From JBOGXA01 sp050694175 (lineage in GTDB: Bacteria > Actinomycetota > CADDZG01 > WHSQ01): a DNA stretch of 64,000 nucleotides. A model generated the notes under the pieces. It saw only the letters and a list, made by a program, of their open reading frames with translations, searched no databases and was not told the origin of the DNA. The stretch spans positions 15,863 through 79,862 of the forward strand of contig JBOGXA010000018.1 in assembly GCA_050694175.1 (NCBI GenBank), in the 5' to 3' direction. Both the position numbers and the translations under genes were made by a program. Within the stretch, counting starts at the first letter, position 1. Each line of letters starts with the position of its first letter. Shown in pieces: positions 57,546 through 64,000 of the stretch.

Positions 57546-58375
57546 GAGGAGCTGCCGCAACTTTGCGCGCCGAGCTGATCGGGCTTTCCGGCGTTATCGA
57601 ACGAAACGCGTACCTAGTCAAGCGCTACGCATGGTGGGAGCTGGCGTTCTTCCTGTGGACGGTGGCAAACACGCTGACGATCGTCTTCATCGCGGCAGGC
57701 GTCGAGGCCGCGGGTGGGCGGCTCGACGTCAACCGCCAGACCACGGTGCTGTTGATCGGCGCTGTGATCTGGGCCTATCTGGGCATCATCTTTGAGATCC
57801 TCACCGAGACGGTGGCGTGGGAACGGTGGGAGGGCACGATCGAGTACACGTTCATGGCCCCGCTCTCGCGCTCGGTTCACCTGCTCGGGATGGGTCTATT
57901 CGCGCTCGCCTACGGCGTTGCGCGGGCGGCGCTGCTCTTCGGAGTGGTCGCGTTCTTTTTCGACCTCGAGATGCCCGAGGCTAACTTCCTCGCCGCAATC
58001 GTGGTGCTCGCGGTTGCGTCGGTCTCGTTCGTGGGACTCGGAATCATGACCGCCGTTCTGCCGCTGATCTCGCCCGAGAAGGGCTCGCAGCTCGGGTTCA
58101 TCGCGCAGGGCATGCTGCTGGTTGTCTCGGGCGTCTATTACAGCGTCGAGGTGCTCCCGGAGCCCATGCAATGGCTGGCGACGATCTCACCCGCGACCTA
58201 CGCTCTGGACGGGATTCGAGACGCGATCATCGGGGGCGCCGGTGTCGGCGCGATGGGAGACGAGCTCCTGCCTCTGGCGATCATCGGGGTCCTGTCGATT
58301 CCCCTCGGCCTGGCCGTGTTCCGACGGGGCGAACGCTACGCAAAGCAGCACGGGAAGCTGAAGCGCTCGGGCTAG
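57542..58375 (+). CDS. ABC-2-type exporter, permease
   Basis: A 277-residue permease with six hydrophobic helices and the conserved late segment LVVSGVYYSVEVLPEPMQWLA (read in overlapping pieces) found in ABC-2 transporters, followed by SPATYALDGIRDAI. Translationally coupled to the ATPase. Substrate unknown. Confidence 0.9.
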   Translation: MRGAAATLRAELIGLSGVIERNAYLVKRYAWWELAFFLWTVANTLTIVFIAAGVEAAGGRLDVNRQTTVLLIGAVIWAYLGIIFEILTETVAWERWEGTIEYTFMAPLSRSVHLLGMGLFALAYGVARAALLFGVVAFFFDLEMPEANFLAAIVVLAVASVSFVGLGIMTAVLPLISPEKGSQLGFIAQGMLLVVSGVYYSVEVLPEPMQWLATISPATYALDGIRDAIIGGAGVGAMGDELLPLAIIGVLSIPLGLAVFRRGERYAKQHGKLKRSG

Positions 58376-58432
58376 AGACGACTGCCCCGTCTGCATCAAG
58401 CCTTCTGGGACTTCGGTTAGCGTCTCGCCACC

Positions 58433-59818
58433 GTGGCAACCAGGGACTATCGCACCTACAGCTTCTGGCTCGATTCCTTACCGGACGATCTCGAGCCGCG
58501 CGCCGCGCTGGAGTCCGACCACCATGTCGATGTCGCGATCGTGGGAGGCGGCTACACGGGTTTGTGGACCGCCTACTACCTGAAGCGGGCGGACCCGAGC
58601 GTGAGCGTCGCGATCGTCGAAAAAGAGATATGCGGGTTCGGAGCGTCGGGTCGCAACGGCGGGTGGTGCTCTGCCCTTTTTGCCGGCAGTCGCGAGCGAA
58701 CTGCGGCTCGCCACGGACGGGACGCTGCGATCGCCCTGCAGAGAGCGATGTTCGACACGGTTGACGAAGTGGGGCGTGTGGTCGAGCTGGAGGGCATAGA
58801 CGCGCACTACGCAAAGGGCGGGACGCTGTCGTTTGCGACCTCCCGCGCCCAGCTTGGGCGCGTTCGAGAGTCGGTGGAATACCAGCGTTCGTGGGGTTTC
58901 GGCGAGAGCGACTACACGTGGCTCGACGCGGCTGAGGCGCGGGCTCGCGTCGATATCGCGGGCTGCCTCGGCGCGGCGTTCACGCCCCATTGTGCGGCGA
59001 TCCATCCGGGCAGACTGGCGAGAGGTCTGGCAGAAGTCGTCGAATCGGCGGGAGTAGCGATCTACGAGCAGACCCCGGCGGTGAAGATCGCGTCGCGAAC
59101 GGTTGGCACCCCGCGGGGGCGGCTGCACGCCGGGGTCGTGGTTATCGCAACCGAGGCCTATACAGTGGAGCTTCCACGCCGCCGTCGCTCATTCGCGCCG
59201 ATCTTCTCGTTGATGATCGTGACGGAACCACTCGACCGTGACGTGTGGGAGACGATCGGATGGCGGGGGCGCGAGACGATGACCGACGGACGTCACCTGA
59301 TCATCTATTCGCAGCGGACGGCGGACGATCGAATAGCAATCGGCGGTCGCGGGGCTCCATACCACTTCGGATCGCGGATCAAGGACTCATACGATCGCGA
59401 GCCGGACGTGTTCCGAGAGCTCGAGCAGACGCTGAACAGCCTCCTTCCGCAGACGCAAGGTGCGTGCATCACTCATTCGTGGGGAGGCCCGATCGCTATC
59501 CCGCGGGACTGGTACAGCTCGGTCCTTATGAATCGGTCGGCGGGAATCGCGCGGGCCGGGGGATACGTTGGCGACGGGGTATCGACCGCGAACCTGGCCG
59601 GCCGGACGCTACGGGATCTGATCCTCGAGCACAGAACGGAGTTGACCAGGCTTCCCTGGGTCAATCACAGATCACGCCGATGGGAGCCCGAGCCGTTGCG
59701 GTGGATCGGAGCCAACTTGATGCTCGGAATCGCAGCGAGTGCGGACAAAGCGGAGAACCGAAGAGGCGAACCCGTGCGGCGGCTTGATCTTGTCTCGAAG
59801 TTTGTCGGCTGGCACTGA
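58433..59818 (+). CDS. DAO-type FAD-dependent oxidoreductase
   Basis: A 461-residue flavoprotein of the glycine/D-amino acid oxidase family. The Rossmann motif VAIVGGGYTGLWTAYYL begins near residue 33, followed by CGFGASGRNGGWCS, characteristic of gamma-glutamylputrescine oxidase-like (PuuB/OrdL) enzymes. The C-terminal GYVGDGVSTANLAGRTL contacts FAD. An amine or amino acid substrate is likely. GTG 58433 is the start. The gamma-glutamyltransferase at 62156 might be functionally related, but the genes are not in one operon. Confidence 0.87.
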   Translation: MATRDYRTYSFWLDSLPDDLEPRAALESDHHVDVAIVGGGYTGLWTAYYLKRADPSVSVAIVEKEICGFGASGRNGGWCSALFAGSRERTAARHGRDAAIALQRAMFDTVDEVGRVVELEGIDAHYAKGGTLSFATSRAQLGRVRESVEYQRSWGFGESDYTWLDAAEARARVDIAGCLGAAFTPHCAAIHPGRLARGLAEVVESAGVAIYEQTPAVKIASRTVGTPRGRLHAGVVVIATEAYTVELPRRRRSFAPIFSLMIVTEPLDRDVWETIGWRGRETMTDGRHLIIYSQRTADDRIAIGGRGAPYHFGSRIKDSYDREPDVFRELEQTLNSLLPQTQGACITHSWGGPIAIPRDWYSSVLMNRSAGIARAGGYVGDGVSTANLAGRTLRDLILEHRTELTRLPWVNHRSRRWEPEPLRWIGANLMLGIAASADKAENRRGEPVRRLDLVSKFVGWH

Positions 59819-59866
59819 AAAAGAGGCGACGCTCCGATCACGCGCATTCGTCCGCTCTGCCACCCG

Positions 59867-60637
59867 CTACACCTGATCCGCGATTACCGGCAAGATGTCC
59901 TTGATCCGGCCCCTCAAGACCGCGTCCGCGCGCGCGTCGTACGGGGTGAGCTCGGCGTTGATGATGACGAGCCGCGCCCCTGCGTTGAGGGCGAGCTGCG
60001 GAAGCACCGCGACCGGATGCACGACGAGCGAGGTCCCGATAGCGATGAAGAGATCGCAGTTCGAGGCCGCTATGCGGCAGCGCTCGAGGTCCTCGGCAAC
60101 AAGAGACTGCCCGAAGGAGATCGTCGCGGACTTGAGAATCCCGCCGCAGGTCCGGCAGGAGGGATCCTCTTCGCCGGCGCGCACCCGATCAAGAGCTCGC
60201 TGCATTGGAGCGCGCTCTCCACAGGTCATGCAGACGACGTCTCTCAGTGTCCCGTGGATTTCGACGAGGATCTCCGGTGAGGTACCCGCCAGCTGATGCA
60301 AGCCGTCGATGTTCTGCGTGATGAGTGTGTGCAGCACCCCCATGCGTTCCAGCTTCACGAGCGCGTTGTGGCCGCTGCCGGGCATCGCCGTCCACGCCGG
60401 GTGCTCGATCCTGAGCTGCCACGCTCGCTTTCGAATCTCGGGATCGGCCATGTAGTGCTGGAGGCTCGACAGGCGTTCGGCCTTCGGGTCCACAGTCCAG
60501 ACTCCCTCCGGTCCGCGGAAATCCGGAATGCCGGAATCAGTCGAGACACCCGCTCCGCTCAGAGCCACGACTCGATCTGCGGCTCGGATCCAGCCGGCGA
60601 CATCACCGAGTTCGGCCGTCCCGGTGCTCGTGGTCAT
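59867..60637 (-). CDS. cobB: Sirtuin-type NAD-dependent protein deacylase
   Basis: Removes acyl groups from lysines using NAD. ALSGAGVSTDSGIPDFRG at about 25-42 binds NAD, TQNIDGLHQLAG and EIHGT carry the catalytic His, and four cysteines in CMTCGE and CRTCGG form the zinc site. Length 256 is standard. The start ATG at 60637 is 20 bases from the divergent gene at 60658, so the promoters overlap. Confidence 0.94.
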   Translation of the reverse strand: MTTSTGTAELGDVAGWIRAADRVVALSGAGVSTDSGIPDFRGPEGVWTVDPKAERLSSLQHYMADPEIRKRAWQLRIEHPAWTAMPGSGHNALVKLERMGVLHTLITQNIDGLHQLAGTSPEILVEIHGTLRDVVCMTCGERAPMQRALDRVRAGEEDPSCRTCGGILKSATISFGQSLVAEDLERCRIAASNCDLFIAIGTSLVVHPVAVLPQLALNAGARLVIINAELTPYDARADAVLRGRIKDILPVIADQV

Positions 60638-60657
60638 ATCGGTACCCTACGGGAGCC

Positions 60658-62114
60658 GTGACCCGTCCATCGTTCCAAGTTCTGCAAAAGCAGCTCGCGG
60701 CCAGGTTCGACGCGCTGGGCTTCGACGCGCTCGAAACGGGCACCATGCTGGTGCTTCCGTCGATCACTTTTCCGAGTGTCGAGCTCCGCAAAATCACCGG
60801 GGTCGTCTTCTATGAGGAGCGATTGCTGTGCTCGGTGCTGGCGCTGAGGGACGAGAGACTCCGCGTCCTGTACGTAACGTCGGCGCCGGTCGATCCTGCC
60901 ATCGTGGACTACTACTTTCGCTGGCTCGACGACGTCCCCACGACCCGTGCGCGGTTGTCGTTGGTCGATCTTGCCGATGACGAGCCGAGGGCGTTGTCCG
61001 CGAAACTTCTTGACCGCCCCGACTTTCTGCAGGCACTTAGCAACCTGGTTGGCAACGACGCGTTCATCGCGCCGTTCAATGTCACGTCGCTGAACGCCGC
61101 GTTGCCGAGATGCTCGGCGTTCCCCTGTACGGCATCGACCCCGAGCTCAGCCGTCTCGGGACCAAGAGCGGATCGCGCAGAATTGCGCGCGATGCGGGCG
61201 TCCAGTTGCTCGATGGGGCCGAGGACCTCACGAGCGTCGAAGAGGTTGAGGAGGAAGTGCAGCAGTTGCGCGCGCGCAATCCGTCGGCGCGCTCCGTAGT
61301 CATCAAGCTCAACAACGGATTCTCGGGTCAGGGAAATGCCATCGTCGATCTCGCGACACTCGCGTCCCCGATCGACCGCTCTCCGACCACATTTTGCGCG
61401 GAGTCCGAGTCGTGGTCCTCGTATGCCGCGAAGATCGAGGCTGAGGGCGCAGTCATAGAGGAACTCGTCCGGCACGAGGCCGCCACCTCACCAAGTGTTC
61501 AGATGCGGATCTTCCCCACCGGTGAAGTAGAGGTCTTGTCGACGCACGACCAGATCCTCGGCGGCCCAGACGATCAGGTCTACCTCGGATGCCGCTTCCC
61601 AGCTCGGCCCGACTACCGCACGCAGATCCGGGACGCTGCGGTGAAGGTGGCGTCGGTTCTCGCCGAGCACGGAGTTATCGGTCCCTTCGGGATCGATTTC
61701 GTGATCGTCCCAGGAGAGGGGGAGCCCACGGTCTTTCTAAGCGAGATCAACCTGCGGATGGGGGGGACGACGCATCCGATGATCATGGCCCAGCACTTGA
61801 CGAGAGGTCGCTACGATCCGGTAACCGACGAGCTCATCGCCGGCGGTCGCGCCGTCCACTACTTCGCCAGCGACAACATCAAATCCCCGGCCTATGTCGG
61901 CATGTCTCCCCAAGCTGCCATCGACGCGGTCGACCGGGCCGGGCTGTCGTTCGATCCCCTGACGAACTCCGGAGCAACCCTCCATCTGCTGGGTGCGGTG
62001 CCCGCCTACGGCAAGCTGGGGGCCCTGTGCATCGCCGACTCACCCGACCGAGCCCACGACCTCTACGACTCGGTCATCGGGGCCCTCGATGCCGCCGCGG
62101 GCGACGCGCGATAG
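60658..62114 (+). pseudogene. ATP-grasp ligase-like gene (PGM1-related) with a one-base frameshift
   Basis: Two overlapping frames form one protein. Frame 1 (60658 to about 61092) gives the N-terminal 145 residues ending FIAPFNVTSL. Frame 2 continues with AEMLGVPLYGIDPEL, LGTKSGSRRIARDAGV and an ATP-grasp core with VVIKLNNGFSGQGNA and FLSEINLRMGGTTHP to 62114. Adding one G after 61092 (CTG-AAC to CTG-GAAC) restores L-ERRVAEM continuously. The gene resembles peptide ligase PGM1-related proteins that join amino acids. It is a recent pseudogene, a sequence error, or less likely a programmed shift. Total would be about 485 residues. Confidence 0.8.
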
Positions 62115-62155
62115 GGTCACTACCGCACCAAAAAACAATACGGAGGGGGTTCTCT

Positions 62156-63925
62156 GTGAGACGCGGCCGCATCTCGGTATTCCTGTCTGTTCTGTGCCTG
62201 CTGGTTGCGATCGTCCCGGCGTTCGCAGACCAGGGCTCCCGGTTCAGACCCGCCGTCACCAGCCGAGGTGGTGTCATCGCCACCGAGTCGATGCCTGCGG
62301 CGCAGGTCGGCCTCGAGGTGTTGAACGATGGCGGCAACGCGGTGGACGCCGCGGTTGCCACCACCTTCGCAGTCGGAGTGTCGCGACCGCAGTCGTGTGG
62401 CATCGGCGGAGGCGGCTTCATGGTGTACCGGAGCCACAAGGGTAGGACCGCTGCCTTGGATTTCCGCGAGACGGCTCCTGCCGCCGTTACCCCACAGACA
62501 TTTCAGGGCGAGGGCATCCATCGTACTTTCACCGGGCACAAGACCGTGGGCGTGCCGGGGACCGTCGCGGGTCTGCGCGCCGCGCTGGAGCGATTCGGAA
62601 CGATCTCGTGGGAAGACGCCATTGCCTCGGCCGAATCACTGGCGAGGGACGGAATCGTCGTCGACGAGCCGCTCCACACCGCGATGCAACAGAACCAGGA
62701 GCGGCTGAAGATGTTCCCGGCGGCCGCAGAGATCTATCTCGTCGGCGGCCAGGCTCCGTATCCGGTCGGCTCGACACTCATCCAGGAGGACTACGCGGAC
62801 TCGTTGTCCCTGATAGCCGAACATGGGCCCAAGGCGTTCTATGAGGGCGAGATCGCCGACCTCATCGTGGCCGACATGGAGAGATCACGGCAGGATCCCG
62901 CAGCTCCGGGTGACGAGGGGCTGATGACGGCCGACGACCTCGCGTCCTACGAGGCAAAGTGGCGGACGCCGCTTGCCGGCAGGTACCGGGATCATCGCAT
63001 CGTCGCGATGCCTCCCCCAACGTCCGGAGGGATCGCACTCATCGAGATGCTGAACATCCTCGAAGGGTTCAACCTCCGCCGGCTCGGGCATTCCTCCGCC
63101 GATCACTTCCATTTCGTCGCCGAAGCGCAGAAGATCGCGTTTGCCGACCGAGGTCAGTACGTCGCCGATCCCGACTTCGAGGACGTGCCGACGGAGCAAC
63201 TGATCAGCAAGAGGTATGCGGCCTCACGGCGGCAAGAGATCGAACGCTTTCAGGCCAAGACCTTCGCGCCGGGCGACCTCGATCGAAAGAAGAGGAAGGA
63301 CTCTCCGGGCGTCGAGGCCGACCGGCAGGGTTCGACCACTCATCTCTCTGTGATCGACAGATGGGGCAACGCGGTCGCTCTCACGTGCACGATCGAGCAG
63401 GAGTTCGGCAGCGCCGTCGTCGCTCCCGGAGCGGGATTTCTGCTGAACAACGAGCTCACCGACTTCGGTGACCCGGGCACGGCCAACGAGGCCGAGGGCG
63501 GGAAGCGTCCTCGCTCGTCGATGAGCCCGACGATCGTCACGCACGGCAAGGACGCGGTCCTCGTCACCGGAGGCGCGGGCGGCGTGCGCATCATCATGGG
63601 CGTGCTTCACGCGGTCGTGAACACCATCGACTTCGGCATGGATGTCGCCCACGCCATCGACGCCGAGCGAATGGATGCGGTTCGCGGCCTGCCGCTGGAG
63701 ATCGAAGACGTGCGCGTGAACCCGGCCGACCTCGCCGAGCTCGAACGCAGAGGTCACAGTCTCATCCGGTTGGGCGAGTACGGGATCCGGCCGCGTGTTC
63801 AGGGGGCCGCGGAGTCCCGTTCACGCCACCACGAAGACGACAAGCGAGGACACAAGGGGTCCAAGAAGGCGCTGCGCGAAGCGGTGTCCGACCCACGCAC
63901 TGTGCACGGTTCGGTCGGGCAGTAG
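62156..63925 (+). CDS. ggt: Secreted gamma-glutamyltransferase
   Basis: Cleaves or transfers gamma-glutamyl groups from glutathione-like peptides. A signal peptide (residues 1-23, IVPAFADQ) precedes a full Ntn-hydrolase precursor. The self-cleavage site GSTTHLSVID gives T394 as the likely nucleophile of the small subunit; GIGGGGFMVY and RPRSSMSPTIV are conserved. The C terminus has a basic/His-rich tail of about 40 residues. GTG 62156 follows CGGAGGGG; the longer frame from 61589 lies in the preceding gene. Confidence 0.93.
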   Translation: MRRGRISVFLSVLCLLVAIVPAFADQGSRFRPAVTSRGGVIATESMPAAQVGLEVLNDGGNAVDAAVATTFAVGVSRPQSCGIGGGGFMVYRSHKGRTAALDFRETAPAAVTPQTFQGEGIHRTFTGHKTVGVPGTVAGLRAALERFGTISWEDAIASAESLARDGIVVDEPLHTAMQQNQERLKMFPAAAEIYLVGGQAPYPVGSTLIQEDYADSLSLIAEHGPKAFYEGEIADLIVADMERSRQDPAAPGDEGLMTADDLASYEAKWRTPLAGRYRDHRIVAMPPPTSGGIALIEMLNILEGFNLRRLGHSSADHFHFVAEAQKIAFADRGQYVADPDFEDVPTEQLISKRYAASRRQEIERFQAKTFAPGDLDRKKRKDSPGVEADRQGSTTHLSVIDRWGNAVALTCTIEQEFGSAVVAPGAGFLLNNELTDFGDPGTANEAEGGKRPRSSMSPTIVTHGKDAVLVTGGAGGVRIIMGVLHAVVNTIDFGMDVAHAIDAERMDAVRGLPLEIEDVRVNPADLAELERRGHSLIRLGEYGIRPRVQGAAESRSRHHEDDKRGHKGSKKALREAVSDPRTVHGSVGQ

Positions 63926-63931
63926 GGGGCG

Positions 63932-64000
63932 CTAACCGGGATTCTCAGGGCGCTGCGGCGCGCCCGAGCGCCGCAGCGCGAGTCCGGTGAGCGCCTCGAG
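63932..64000 (-). CDS. Possible C-terminal end of a minus-strand gene (partial)
   Basis: The minus strand is open from the window edge to a TAG at 63934-63932 and reads LEALTGLALRRSGAPQRPE and a short tail. Codon use is like the neighbours. Only 22 residues are available, and the hairpin at 63951-63978 overlaps it, so this may be chance. Confidence 0.3.
   Translation of the reverse strand, partial: LEALTGLALRRSGAPQRPENPG
63951..63978. terminator. 11-bp GC-rich hairpin after ggt
   Basis: CGCTGCGGCGC and GCGCCGCAGCG pair perfectly around a 6-base loop, 25 bases after the ggt stop. It probably ends transcription of ggt, and of a convergent gene if the minus-strand frame is real. No T-run follows. 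Confidence 0.5.

Noticed and set aside
57553..57571. Shared AACTTTGCGCGCC between the permease gene and the inverted repeat at 42133
   Set aside because: A 13-base match in GC-rich sequence, inside a coding frame in one case; probably chance.
61589..62155. Upstream extension of gamma-glutamyltransferase
   Set aside because: This part lies inside the ATP-grasp gene in another frame and would remove the signal peptide from the N terminus.

Overview
The window is GC-rich bacterial DNA with frequent GTG starts and start/stop codons that overlap by 1-10 bases. It encodes an aerobic, menaquinone-type respiratory chain: a caa3-like oxidase, CtaA/CtaB haem synthesis, a geranylgeranyl-reductase family enzyme and complex I. 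With an SCO4226-like protein and an AAA-LuxR regulator this suggests a member of the Actinomycetota, probably outside the classical orders. No rRNA or ribosomal-protein gene is present to confirm that placement.

Region 1 (1-10.4 kb) is terminal oxidase and cofactor supply: the end of oxidase subunit I, ctaE, ctaF, ctaG, a membrane cupredoxin, a tag glycosylase, haem genes ctaA-ctaB on the minus strand, two lipoproteins, a polyprenyl diphosphate synthase, a second cupredoxin with a long Ala/Pro/Glu-rich arm, and a geranylgeranyl-reductase family flavoprotein translationally coupled to nuoA.

Region 2 (10.4-37.1 kb) holds two complex I gene sets in tandem. The first is a full 14-gene nuoA-N operon. 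After a divergent arsI/arsR pair comes an 11-gene set, nuoABCDHIJKLMN, with no NADH-input genes E, F or G. Its NuoI carries a C-terminal extension of about 250 residues, which contains a peptide module also found at the N terminus of the second cupredoxin.

Region 3 (37.1-42.3 kb): an MFS transporter, a MaoC-like hydratase divergent from an acyl-CoA synthetase, a secreted M23 peptidase and tRNA-Tyr. Region 4 (42.26-48.49 kb) is bounded by an exact 47-bp repeat of the tRNA-Tyr 3' end and looks like an integrase-less island. It carries an AAA-LuxR regulator, an SCO4226-like protein, a redoxin and a secreted RTX-repeat protein.

Region 5 (48.5-54.9 kb) is mostly exported proteins: LVIVD-type beta-propeller, PQQ-type sugar dehydrogenase and EEP phosphatase/nuclease, with broken fragments of an LVIVD gene and of the RTX gene. 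Next is an aminotransferase-fold protein that lacks the PLP lysine. Region 6 (54.9-64 kb) is mixed: adk, CPBP protease, ABC-2 exporter, DAO-type oxidase, sirtuin, a frameshifted ATP-grasp ligase-like gene, gamma-glutamyltransferase, and possibly the end of one more minus-strand gene.

Gene calls rest on motifs and alignments recalled by eye. No database search was run.
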